Positions 55,622-64,000 of a stretch of 64,000 nt of DNA are shown piece after piece; the first letter of the stretch is position 1; every line of letters starts with the position of its first letter. The translations under genes were made by a program, and so were the position numbers. Below the pieces are notes generated by a model. That model had not been told where the DNA came from. It searched no databases and saw only the letters and a list, made by a program, of their open reading frames with translations. The stretch is from JBCCTX01 sp964468435 (lineage in GTDB: Bacteria > Bacteroidota > Bacteroidia > J057): positions 1-64,000 of the forward strand of contig CAYXVE010000015.1 in the NCBI GenBank assembly GCA_964468435.1, read 5' to 3'.

Positions 55622-58600
55622 ATGGAAAACTTTAAACTTATTGTTTATTTTATAAAATTATCATTCATCATGCTGCTGTTTTGTGGGCTTTCGGTTTTGA
55701 AAGCGGCAGATTACCATGTAAGTGTAAACGGGAATAATAGTAATAATGGCAGCTCCAACAGTCCCTGGAGAACGATCCAGCATGCTGTATCCCGGGTAGC
55801 ACCTAACCAGGGACATAGGATCATCATAGCTCCCGGAACCTATTTAGAAGGCGGTGTCCTGAATATTCCCAGTGGTACGACCATCATCGGAGCTGGTATT
55901 GGCAGTACCACGATTGTGCCCAGTGGAGGGCTGAGGCGTGCAGAGCAGCCTTACATTGCTTTGGGCTATTCGCTGATGATTATACGGGGTAGTGCTACCC
56001 TAGAGAATCTGACATTGAATGGCCAGGACAAAAAGGGAGCTTCGGGTATTTGGGTGCAGAATGCTTCTAATGTTAAGATCAGGAATGTCGAGGTAAGGGA
56101 GTTCTTCAGCAATGGCATTTGTTTACAGAATTCGCTAAATATTACGGTGGAGGACGTAAGGGTAACGGATTGTTCCTGGGCATCCAGTGCATGGGTCGGT
56201 AAGGGGTTTTTCCTTCAGGATGTGCGTGATGCGACCATACGCCGTGTCAGGGTAGTGGAAAGAGAGCAAAGAGGTAATAAAGGAGGAGGTAATGCCTTTG
56301 GTATTCTGCCCAAAGAAGGGTCTGTCCTGGAAAATATCCTGATCGAGGACTCCTATTTTGAGGTGCATCCTACAGGCATCTGGAACTCGGGAAAAGCACC
56401 TAATATTGTGGTAGAGTTCTGGGGAAAATCTATTATCAGAAATGTGATTTTTCGTGGTAACGAATTTCGCAATGGTACGCTTTCTTTTGCGATTAAGAAG
56501 AACCAACAAAATGTAAACGCACAACCTTTTGGATTCCTCTTTGAAGAAAACCGAATCATTAACAGCAGTCAGTATCCAATCGAATTATCCTGTGATAATT
56601 CGATTTTCCAGAACAACTTTATACAGGCAGGTTCTGGATACATTTTCAAAAACTGGGAGAAAGAAAGAGAGCGATATGAAAATCTGACCATTCAAAATAA
56701 TGTGGTAGAGTGGAATGTTGGAGCGGGATGGCCGACAACATTTATTGGTAGTTACGGGGGTTACAAGGACCTGGTAGTTCGCAATAACACATTGTATGCC
56801 AAAGGCTCCAATGGCTTCAGCTTTATCGATATGTACAATCCCAATGACTATGGCAATATCAGCGAAAACTTCCTGGTAGAAGATAATATCGTATATCGCG
56901 AAGCAGGAAATATAACTGGATTTACCTATCCGAGGGGATTTGTACGGTGGCTTAATGACGATTATTCTAATCCGCATACCATACGCAATGCCACTGTAAA
57001 AGGAAACATCTATTGGAATTTCCCGGCTCAGGACAACGGTCAGCATACCAATAACAGACGGGAAAATATATCTTTTACACGTTCTGGAGCCAAGCCTTTT
57101 CCCTATTACAGCCAAAACACGGGTAGGGGTGCAGACTTTGATGTCAAGTTTTCTAAACCCAATCCCAACGTTCCAACAGAAGAAAAACCTAAAGAAGAGG
57201 TAGTCCCTCAGAAACTAGCATTGCCCATTCTGATCAATGCAGGTGGTGGAGAATATAAAGCCCAAAATGGCGAAATATATCTGGCGGATGTGAACTTTAC
57301 CGGAATTTCTCAGACGGCACAAATTCCCATAAACATCAGAGACACTGAAGACGATCCCATCTATCAGAGTGAAAGATATGGAAAGGAATTTGGCTATGAA
57401 TTCCCGATCGACAATGGAACCTATGATCTGATTATACACTTTTCAGAAATCTACTGGGAGGGAGCGGATAGAAGAATCTTCAACATGGATATAAATGGAG
57501 AAAAAGCCATGGAGGCGTACGATATTTTTGAAGAAGTGGGAAAAGGTGTTGCTGTTGAAAGGACGATCAAGGGGGTGGAAGTATCTGATGAGAAGCTTCA
57601 GATACAGTTCTCAACCAATGCTGATCATGCAAAGGTCTCCGCGATTGAAATTCATCGCAACGAGCGCAACCCCAATACACCGCCCAAATTTAAACTCAGT
57701 GCGGGAAGTGTGGCCTTGAATCAGGATTTTGTTGAGCCTGTAACGGTACAGGTAATTCCCGATCCCGTACCGGAAAATGAAAGGACGCAGAAAGTAGTTT
57801 ACAGACTGAACACAGGAGATAATGATATTGCTGATCTGCAGATTGATTCTGAGACGGGAACGATCACGATTACATCGAAGCCTGGAAAAACAGGTGCTCA
57901 GGTTTTCACCGTTACTGCTGATGATCAGCAAGGCCGGAATAATATTGCTACACAAGAATTACGAATGAGTGTAGGGGGACTGATTTTTCAAGACATACCT
58001 ACCCCCACCGGTGGGGATGAGATAGCTCTGAGAATCAATGCAGGGGGCGAGGCCTTTACGACTGCCGATGGTAAGGAGTTCGTCGCAGACAATACGAAGT
58101 ATTTGACCGGTAGGAGTCTTGATTATCAAACATCCGGTGAAGTTGAAGGTACAGAAAATGATCCATTATATCTTTCTGAGAGATGGGGTAAGAACTTTGC
58201 CTACAATGCTGTAGTACCCAATGGTACTTATCAGCTGAGACTGCACTTTGCAGAGATATTCTGGAAGGGAGAGGACTACCGGGTCTTCGATATTCTGGTA
58301 GAAGAGGGACTGGCAAGTATCACAGATCTGGATATCTATGAAAAGGTGGGTGAGTTTGCAGCCTATATCGTTAATATTGAAAATATTACGGTCGTGGATG
58401 GAAGTTTGAGTGTATCCTTCTCAACACAGGTAGATAATGCAAAACTCTCAGCTATAGAATTTATCCAGACTTCGCCGATGGCTGAGGAAGATTTGGAAGA
58501 TGATTTGGAGACTATGGCATTGAGGATCAATTGTGGTAGTTCTGAAGAGATGGAGGTAAATGGAAAAACCTTTATGGCTGATACATACTTCTCCAAAAAT

Positions 58601-59332
58601 TCACTTGCATGGGCCAACAACGAGCTACAGGAAGTAGGTCGTACGGAGATGGATGCCATTTATCTCACAGAAAGATTTGCCGACAGGAATTTGGGCAGTT
58701 TTTCATATAATATACCATTGGACAATGGACATTATGTAGCTTATCTGCATTTTGCTGAAATCTATTTCGGTGCTGTAGGAGGTTATCAAACAGAAGGTTC
58801 TGGTAAGCGTATTATCAACGGCAGGCTCGAAGGTAAAGAAGTCTTCTCATCCCTTGACATTGCTCAGGTAGTAGGTAGTAGTAATGCATACATGGTCAGG
58901 GTACCGGTAAATATTACGGATGGATCATTTGACCTGGAGTTGGGAGCTTTGAGAAACCGTTCCAAAATTGCTGCGATCGAGATCATTCAAAGATCTAACA
59001 AGGATGTTGTCATCACAGAAGAAAACTTAAATTCCAGCAACTTCAAATTAGCTCAGGACCCTTTTGAGACAGCTGCTTCCCAATTTGTCAGGATTGCTCC
59101 GAATCCAGCAGTCGATCAGGCAAATCTGATCATGTATAATGACTTTGAAGGATTTTTCGACGTAAAAGTATTCGATGCACTGGGTAGGATGTGTAATCAC
59201 CAGATCATCGAGAAAACTCGTGAAATGGGTAAGTTTGAATTAGATGTCAACAAATTGCAATCAGGCATATATGTAATTACCGTCGATATGAATGGAGAGA
59301 TCTACTCAGATAAGCTTTGGATCAAGCGTTAG
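55622..59332 (+). CDS. Beta-helix protein with three malectin domains and T9SS sorting domain
   Basis: This 1236-residue secreted protein has a signal peptide (ending near VLKAA) and a right-handed parallel beta-helix at about 30-500 (starts YHVSVNGNNSNNGSSNSPWR; NVKIRNVEVREFFSNGICLQ is a typical coil). Three malectin-type carbohydrate-binding domains follow: about 533-680 (LPILINAGGGEY), 800-950 (IALRINAGGEAF, NGTYQLRLHFAEIFW) and 963-1123 (MALRINCGSSEEM, HYVAYLHFAEIYFG), with a cadherin-like segment between the first two. The last ~80 residues (RIAPNPAVDQANLIMYNDF onward) are a T9SS sorting domain. Beta-helices occur in polysaccharide lyases, but I see no lyase catalytic motif, so a polysaccharide-binding surface protein is the safer call. 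It has its own promoter-like element and a strong terminator. Confidence 0.82.
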   Translation: MENFKLIVYFIKLSFIMLLFCGLSVLKAADYHVSVNGNNSNNGSSNSPWRTIQHAVSRVAPNQGHRIIIAPGTYLEGGVLNIPSGTTIIGAGIGSTTIVPSGGLRRAEQPYIALGYSLMIIRGSATLENLTLNGQDKKGASGIWVQNASNVKIRNVEVREFFSNGICLQNSLNITVEDVRVTDCSWASSAWVGKGFFLQDVRDATIRRVRVVEREQRGNKGGGNAFGILPKEGSVLENILIEDSYFEVHPTGIWNSGKAPNIVVEFWGKSIIRNVIFRGNEFRNGTLSFAIKKNQQNVNAQPFGFLFEENRIINSSQYPIELSCDNSIFQNNFIQAGSGYIFKNWEKERERYENLTIQNNVVEWNVGAGWPTTFIGSYGGYKDLVVRNNTLYAKGSNGFSFIDMYNPNDYGNISENFLVEDNIVYREAGNITGFTYPRGFVRWLNDDYSNPHTIRNATVKGNIYWNFPAQDNGQHTNNRRENISFTRSGAKPFPYYSQNTGRGADFDVKFSKPNPNVPTEEKPKEEVVPQKLALPILINAGGGEYKAQNGEIYLADVNFTGISQTAQIPINIRDTEDDPIYQSERYGKEFGYEFPIDNGTYDLIIHFSEIYWEGADRRIFNMDINGEKAMEAYDIFEEVGKGVAVERTIKGVEVSDEKLQIQFSTNADHAKVSAIEIHRNERNPNTPPKFKLSAGSVALNQDFVEPVTVQVIPDPVPENERTQKVVYRLNTGDNDIADLQIDSETGTITITSKPGKTGAQVFTVTADDQQGRNNIATQELRMSVGGLIFQDIPTPTGGDEIALRINAGGEAFTTADGKEFVADNTKYLTGRSLDYQTSGEVEGTENDPLYLSERWGKNFAYNAVVPNGTYQLRLHFAEIFWKGEDYRVFDILVEEGLASITDLDIYEKVGEFAAYIVNIENITVVDGSLSVSFSTQVDNAKLSAIEFIQTSPMAEEDLEDDLETMALRINCGSSEEMEVNGKTFMADTYFSKNSLAWANNELQEVGRTEMDAIYLTERFADRNLGSFSYNIPLDNGHYVAYLHFAEIYFGAVGGYQTEGSGKRIINGRLEGKEVFSSLDIAQVVGSSNAYMVRVPVNITDGSFDLELGALRNRSKIAAIEIIQRSNKDVVITEENLNSSNFKLAQDPFETAASQFVRIAPNPAVDQANLIMYNDFEGFFDVKVFDALGRMCNHQIIEKTREMGKFELDVNKLQSGIYVITVDMNGEIYSDKLWIKR

Positions 59333-59377
59333 ATATGCTTCATGAAGTAAACATTTTCTAATTTGCGATCTCTACAG

Positions 59378-59413
59378 ATGAGGAAGCCTGCTTGAAGGCT
59401 TCCTCATTTTTTT
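59378..59413 (+). terminator. Strong rho-independent terminator after the malectin protein gene
   Basis: A perfect 12-base stem (59378-59389 with 59396-59407, ATGAGGAAGCCT) with a six-base loop is followed by TTTTTT. It marks the end of the 30-kb propeller/SusCD locus. Confidence 0.92.
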
Positions 59414-59452
59414 ATAAGTTGAGTATAATCAAGCCTTAACATACTAAAAAAC

Positions 59453-59731
59453 GTGAATTCGGAGTTCATTCAGTTACGCATTGAGATGAAGTTCAGTACT
59501 GATTTATTATGGCATATTCGAGTTTACGAAAGTTACGGGCGCGATAAAGGCGGCTATGATTACCGTATGCAGAAAGAAATGGCCCGAATTACCGATGGTT
59601 TCGTGGAGCAAGGCTATAAGGCGGTAAAAGCCTGCATGCAAATCCGGCGGAACGGAGCGCTGGAAGTTCCCAATGAGCCAGGCTTGGGCCTGATCGTCAA
59701 CGAGAATGCCATGGAGGCACAAAGGAAATAG
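59453..59731 (+). pseudogene. Enolase-superfamily gene remnant with internal deletion
   Basis: The 92-codon frame looks like two ends of a mandelate racemase/muconate lactonising enzyme joined together. The first part (IRVYESYGRDKGGYDY.., FVEQGYKAVK) resembles the start of the barrel, where GYKAVK normally precedes the first catalytic strand. The second part (NGALEVPNEPGLGLIVNE) resembles the very C-terminus (dGxxxVPxxPGLGxxx-Asp/Glu). Some 200 residues holding the catalytic lysines and metal ligands would be missing between them. The stretch is visibly GC-richer than the flanking genes, consistent with acquired DNA. I judged this from motifs only; a small intact protein of unknown kind remains possible. 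Confidence 0.5.
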
Positions 59732-60098
59732 TTTTATGGGGTTGGAGCAGCATTGATGTCAAACATAACGATAGCTTGTACGCCGCCTTGCAGCAATGGG
59801 TAGACTATTTTCACAAGCACTGTGCTGACTGGACAGCCTTGCATAATGTCTGCAAATACACCCGCATCTAAACTGAATGGTATCCGTCTGGCTAATCCCT
59901 TCTGTCATTGCATCTTATGATCGACGAGCTTGGCATCTAAAAGTATCATGCGCAATTATTTCCGTCGACATCGGACTACCTTAAATTAGTTACCTAAGCT
60001 AGGGTATTTTTAAAAAATTCAACAGAGTTATTTGTAATGGAAACGGAATGACTGTATTATTGCTTTAAATTATAATTAGTCTAAATAAAAATAAGCTT
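59732..60098. other. Degenerate DNA downstream of the enolase remnant
   Basis: The first ~150 bases keep the higher GC content and contain a stop-terminated stretch (about 59736-59873, ending CADWTALHNVCKYTRI) that reads like the tail of another protein, which I cannot identify. The rest is AT-rich promoter DNA for the siderophore receptor. Confidence 0.4.
60031..60062 (+). promoter_or_regulatory. Predicted promoter of the siderophore-receptor operon
   Basis: TTTG (60031-60034) and TATTATTG (60055-60062, one change from TAnnTTTG) are 20 bases apart. The short palindrome TTAGTCTAA (60076-60084) lies just downstream and could be an operator for an iron-responsive regulator; that is inference. 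Confidence 0.4.
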
Positions 60099-62537
60099 AT
60101 GTTAAAAATATATATTTCTGCTATATGCCTGTTCTTCATTGTATTAGGACAGGGTGGCCTAGCTCAGAATGCAACGGTTTTTGGTGTTGTCTCAGACCTT
60201 GACGGGAATTCTATCAGTTATGCGACGATAGGGCTGCAGGAAACGATGATGGGTACTACTTCTGATGAAGCGGGAAGGTATCGTATAGGTAACATTCCAC
60301 CTGGTACCTATACTCTTGAGGTAAGTTATCTGGGATACACCGGACAATCTCGGGAAATAACTCTACTACCTGGTGATTCCATGAAGGTAGATTTTGCATT
60401 AAATGAGGCAGATCTTGCTTTGCAAGAGGTAGAGATTCTGGGACGTAAAGCCCGAGGCTATGATAATGAAATCTCGTTTATAGCAACCAAAACTGCTACT
60501 CGTCTGAAAGATGTTCCTCAAACGATCAGTTATGTCACCAAGGAAGTGATGGCAGACCGGCAGGCATACCGAATAAATGATATCGTTGAAAATATCAGTG
60601 GAATCAATCAATTTTCTTATTATAATGATTTTACCATAAGGGGATTTCGTTCTCAGCAGGAATTAATTAACGGTCTGAGGGTCATTGGATTATTTGGTCC
60701 ACAAATCCTTACAGCAAATCTGGAGAGAGTAGAGGTCATCAAAGGGCCGGCATCTGCTGTATTTGGTAACGCTTCACCCGGGGGGACCATGAACCGCGTA
60801 ACCAAAAAGCCACTTGATACAGACAGAAAGGCGATAACGTTTACCACGGGAAGTTTTAATACCCTAAGGTCAACATTTGACTTTACAGGTCCCCTAAATC
60901 AGTCCAAGACATTGCTTTATCGATTAAATCTGGCATATGAAAATTCAGATGACTTCCGGGATTTACAAGAGTTTAATTCACTTATGGTAGCTCCTTCGAT
61001 CACTTTTCTACCTACCGATAAGACTCGTATAAACTTTGATCTGGTTCTTACTAATTTTGACGGCAAACTTGATCGGGGACAACCCATATTCGGGGCAAGT
61101 GCAGGCACAGACCTCAACTCTACTCCCATATCTTTTGCTATTGGTGCAGCTAATGATTATCACAAAACCAACGTTGCTTATAGCACTTTATCACTAAATC
61201 AACAGTTTACGGAATACTTCTCATTCAATGCATCTTACATGAGATATTCTTATAAGGAAGATTTATTTGAACATCGGACTTCAAATCGCTTTGCAGTTAA
61301 TCGGCAGGGTAATCAGATCCCAACATTGATGGGGATGCGTATCAGCGCCAGGGAACAACAACAAACCACTGATAATGTAAGTGCTTATTTTGTATGGAGT
61401 GCACAGACAGGGCCCGTTCAGCATAAGCTATTGTTTGGATATGATTATATACAATCAAAAAGACCTGTGGGAGGAGCTGGTATTTTTACAAGTAGCGGTG
61501 CTATTTACAGAACTGTTGATGGTGGTTTGGCCAACTATGACCCTACTAATCCTGAAAATTTTATTTTTGAGAACGGCATTCCCAAACCCAATATCCCTCA
61601 CTTTAATCTTGAGAATCCTACTTATCTGCTAGGTTACCCTGGAGATTATATACTTGGACGTTTTGAAATATCACCATTCAAGTTTTATACACAAGGTGTA
61701 TATCTCCAGGATCAGATCAAATGGAATCGCATTCAACTGTTATTAGGTCTTAGACAAGAGTTCTATACCGATTTGCAAAATTATGATCAGCCAGACGAAG
61801 AGGAAGTAGAACAGGAAAAATTTCTACCCAGAGTGGGCTTGGTATATACCTTGCCGGGAGATGCCATAAATCTGTATGGGACTTACACGGAAAGCTTTCA
61901 GCCTCAGAATCCTGCGTCATTAGTCGAAGCTGTCGGCGGCCCTTTTGATCCAATGACTGGAACCATGTTTGAAGTAGGTGCTAAAGGAACATTTTTGAGA
62001 GATAGATTGGCTGTGAACCTAGCTATTTATACCATAGAAAATAAGAATATCTTAGTTAATGATGTCAATACAGGACTTCTTACACAGAGGGGTGGAGAAC
62101 AATCTCAGGGAGTAGAAATTGATATTAACGGAAGGATTGGTAACAATCTCAGTATGACAGCTAATTATGCGTTTAATGAAGCAAAGATTACAGAGAGTGA
62201 CAATGAAGCCCTGGAAGGGCAGATTAAAGAAAATGCTCCTCAACATTCTGGTGGATTTTTTGCCAATTATGGCATTGGAAAAGGATTTTTACAAGGATTA
62301 AACTTTAATCTGGGGGCGAATTTTGTTTCAGAGCGCAACACTTTTGAAGAGGCATTGCAATTACCCGGGTATAATGTATGGGATACGGGTATATCTTACA
62401 AGATCAACAAAGTCAGATTAGCACTGACAGTAAACAACGTCTTTGATAAAACCCACTGGGTAGGTGGATATAGCTATGTGAGATTATTTCCAGGTGCCCC
62501 GAGAAATTATCTCCTAAGCGTAGCTTACACTTTCTAA
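60099..62537 (+). CDS. TonB-dependent siderophore receptor
   Basis: This 812-residue outer-membrane receptor imports a ferric siderophore using TonB energy. It has a signal peptide (ending near GGLAQ), a carboxypeptidase-regulatory-like domain (about 25-110, ATVFGVVSDLDGNSISYATI), a plug domain with the siderophore-receptor blocks TRLKDVPQTISYVTKEVM, NISGINQFSYYNDFTIRGF, RVEVIKGPASAVFGNASPGG and MNRVTKKPL, and a barrel ending in the aromatic terminus NYLLSVAYTF. The block order is that of FhuE/FpvA-like receptors, not SusC, and there is no SusD partner. The PepSY gene starts 10 bases downstream in the same operon. The siderophore identity cannot be predicted. Confidence 0.93.
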   Translation: MLKIYISAICLFFIVLGQGGLAQNATVFGVVSDLDGNSISYATIGLQETMMGTTSDEAGRYRIGNIPPGTYTLEVSYLGYTGQSREITLLPGDSMKVDFALNEADLALQEVEILGRKARGYDNEISFIATKTATRLKDVPQTISYVTKEVMADRQAYRINDIVENISGINQFSYYNDFTIRGFRSQQELINGLRVIGLFGPQILTANLERVEVIKGPASAVFGNASPGGTMNRVTKKPLDTDRKAITFTTGSFNTLRSTFDFTGPLNQSKTLLYRLNLAYENSDDFRDLQEFNSLMVAPSITFLPTDKTRINFDLVLTNFDGKLDRGQPIFGASAGTDLNSTPISFAIGAANDYHKTNVAYSTLSLNQQFTEYFSFNASYMRYSYKEDLFEHRTSNRFAVNRQGNQIPTLMGMRISAREQQQTTDNVSAYFVWSAQTGPVQHKLLFGYDYIQSKRPVGGAGIFTSSGAIYRTVDGGLANYDPTNPENFIFENGIPKPNIPHFNLENPTYLLGYPGDYILGRFEISPFKFYTQGVYLQDQIKWNRIQLLLGLRQEFYTDLQNYDQPDEEEVEQEKFLPRVGLVYTLPGDAINLYGTYTESFQPQNPASLVEAVGGPFDPMTGTMFEVGAKGTFLRDRLAVNLAIYTIENKNILVNDVNTGLLTQRGGEQSQGVEIDINGRIGNNLSMTANYAFNEAKITESDNEALEGQIKENAPQHSGGFFANYGIGKGFLQGLNFNLGANFVSERNTFEEALQLPGYNVWDTGISYKINKVRLALTVNNVFDKTHWVGGYSYVRLFPGAPRNYLLSVAYTF

Positions 62538-62547
62538 GCAACTGAGT

Positions 62548-63858
62548 ATGAAAATGAACCGGAAAATATTTTTTAAGATACATAGTTGGATTGGTGTCAA
62601 GTTAAGCATACTATTTTTTATAGTATGCTTTTCTGGCACCCTGGCAACCCTGAGCCATGAAATGGACTGGCTTTTTTTTAAAGGGATACGAGCGATCCCA
62701 TCCGAAGAACTTGCTAGAAAAAATCACATAATTAAAAATCTTCAGGAAAAGTATCCTGAATGTAAAATGGAATATTGGGTTGGCTCAAAAGCTCCTTATT
62801 TATGTGATATCATATATGTATTGGTTCAGGGACAGAGATACTACGTATTTGCTAATCCTTACACAGGGGAAATCCAGGGATCAACCACACTTACATTTCA
62901 ACGATTCTTTAGAGATCTTCACTATTATCTCTTCATTCCTTTTCAGGTAGGACACTTCACAGTACTTTTATTTTCATTTATGCTATTTATGTCGCTTGGA
63001 ACAGCTTTGTTTTTCTACAAAAAATGGTATCGTAAGCTATTTGTACTGAAAATGGGGAAGGGTAGGGTGGTTTTTTTCCGAAGTTTACATAGACTTATCG
63101 GCGTTTGGTCGGTACCTTTCGTGATTTTGTTTTCGATTACTGGTATATGGTACTTTTTGGAAAGAACTAATACTGCAAATATTTCCACGATCGCAAATAC
63201 AGCTTCCCCAGATCTACCGGTTAATATTACTGATACAGCTGTTTTTCACCGTATTGGTTACCATATAGATTACGATCAGGCCGTAAGAGCAGCCCAACGC
63301 GAAATCCCTAATCTGGTGGTCAAAGATATTAATCCTCCTCATGCAATGGATGATCCACTCTATATCACTGGGACTAGTGATGTGGCATTAGTAAGAAATC
63401 GTGCCAATAGAGTTTACCTACACCCACTGACCTATAAGGTTATAAAGGTACAGCATGCTAGGGAAATTAATACGATAACCTGGCTAAACGATATCGCTGA
63501 TCCTTTACATTTTGGATATTTTGGTGGTTTACTAACGAAGTTTATATGGTTTCTGGCAGGTTTGTGTATATCTGGGCTTGTACTTACCGGGATCTGGATT
63601 AGCCTAAAACGAAAAGTTAAAAATGAAACAAGAAAAAAATCTCAAAAACTAGGAGTCTGGAAATATATCAACTGGGTCTTCGTCGGCGGGTTGCTATTTT
63701 TTATGTATTATTTTTTGATTGAACGTTATGCTGTATCTGTACAGGCGTTAATAGGCATTACCATGGTATGGATAGCCCTCGCAACACTTGCCTGGTATGT
63801 GTTTGACTATCGTATCAGGAGAGTGGTACGACATGAATTGGAAAAGGAACTACTTTAA
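62548..63858 (+). CDS. PepSY-associated membrane protein, probable siderophore-iron reductase
   Basis: This 436-residue inner-membrane protein belongs to the PepSY-associated TM helix family found next to siderophore receptors, whose members are proposed to reduce ferric siderophores in the periplasm. It starts with KIFFKIHSWIGVKLSILFFI (first membrane helix, with the conserved H-S-W-x-G), and further helices lie at about 140-160, 185-210 (SLHRLIGVWSVPFVILFSIT), 325-350, 372-395 and 400-420. The periplasmic part includes PYTGEIQGS and PLHFGYFGG, with histidines that could bind haem. It follows the receptor by 10 bases. The reductase role is inferred from family context. Confidence 0.85.
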   Translation: MKMNRKIFFKIHSWIGVKLSILFFIVCFSGTLATLSHEMDWLFFKGIRAIPSEELARKNHIIKNLQEKYPECKMEYWVGSKAPYLCDIIYVLVQGQRYYVFANPYTGEIQGSTTLTFQRFFRDLHYYLFIPFQVGHFTVLLFSFMLFMSLGTALFFYKKWYRKLFVLKMGKGRVVFFRSLHRLIGVWSVPFVILFSITGIWYFLERTNTANISTIANTASPDLPVNITDTAVFHRIGYHIDYDQAVRAAQREIPNLVVKDINPPHAMDDPLYITGTSDVALVRNRANRVYLHPLTYKVIKVQHAREINTITWLNDIADPLHFGYFGGLLTKFIWFLAGLCISGLVLTGIWISLKRKVKNETRKKSQKLGVWKYINWVFVGGLLFFMYYFLIERYAVSVQALIGITMVWIALATLAWYVFDYRIRRVVRHELEKELL

Positions 63859-64000
63859 ATAATCCCGGATATGTGAGCTTTTTAACCTGAATCATACTTT
63901 GACGACGTGCCAGATAATCCTGGATGTTCATATACTACAGAAAAACTCAGGGAAATCAGGTGGCATTTCGTAAAGCCATTGCATAATAATCAGGTAGTAT

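Noticed and set aside
56585..57115. Antisense open frame of 176 codons inside the malectin protein gene
   Set aside because: It is a shadow of the plus-strand beta-helix coding sequence and shows no recognisable protein features.
59453..59731. Transposase or insertion-sequence fragment
   Set aside because: No DDE or HUH motifs, terminal inverted repeats or target duplications were visible; the PGLG-type C-terminus fits an enolase-superfamily remnant better.
1..64000. Search for a classical defence system, prophage or biosynthetic gene cluster
   Set aside because: No restriction, Cas, toxin-antitoxin, phage structural or NRPS/PKS genes were recognised; the unusual content is surface and transport proteins.

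Overview
The window comes from a Bacteroidota chromosome, probably a free-living, perhaps marine, member of a Cytophagales- or Saprospirales-like lineage. The evidence is two SusC/SusD pairs, four proteins ending in a type IX secretion (T9SS) sorting domain, SprB repeats like those of gliding adhesins, a Uup-type ABC-F ATPase, a DUF3467 protein, and several promoter-like TAnnTTTG elements. Base composition is in the low 40s % GC by eye. I see no rRNA, tRNA, CRISPR array, complete insertion sequence or prophage. A run of exactly 100 N (32802-32901) is an assembly gap, so continuity across it is not proven.

Layout. (1) 1-8390, minus strand: three large secreted surface proteins. They are a cohesin/PKD-like protein running off the left edge, a cohesin-dockerin-cohesin protein with a T9SS tail, and a 1761-residue LRR/PKD/propeller/SprB adhesin. 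(2) 8391-28899: mostly housekeeping and single-function genes. They include a decayed LytTR regulator, ldhA, an acyl-CoA thioesterase, uup, a DUF3299 protein, a NamZ-type exomuramidase, guaA, a TPR plus periplasmic-binding-fold lipoprotein resembling LpoA, a large unrecognised envelope protein, a T9SS protein that looks like a thioester-domain adhesin, a class III aminotransferase coupled to a response regulator with a nucleotide cyclase domain, a DAO-type FAD oxidoreductase, smpB, a TPR protein, a DUF3467 protein and rfbB. (3) 29041-59332, plus strand: a 30-kb accessory locus of two SusC/SusD pairs, three ~1120-residue FG-GAP/UnbV propeller proteins, two smaller propeller proteins, a vanadium haloperoxidase-type lipoprotein, and a beta-helix protein with three malectin domains and a T9SS tail. 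(4) 59453-64000: a GC-richer enolase-superfamily gene remnant, then an iron-uptake pair (TonB-dependent siderophore receptor and PepSY membrane protein).

How the genes may work together. The 29-59 kb region is built like a polysaccharide utilisation locus, with SusC as TonB-dependent channel and SusD as surface lipoprotein. It has no recognisable glycoside hydrolase, polysaccharide lyase, sulfatase, hybrid two-component regulator or sigma/anti-sigma pair. Its place is taken by giant calcium-type FG-GAP propellers and a haloperoxidase, which is linked to an FG-GAP/UnbV protein by an ATGA stop/start overlap. This is the most likely undescribed system here: a SusCD-dependent uptake or surface-processing locus built around oxidative halogen or phenolic chemistry, or around an uncharacterised propeller activity. 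The substrate cannot be told from sequence. Hairpin terminators sit just after each SusD gene, which suggests SusCD is transcribed more strongly than the genes that follow.
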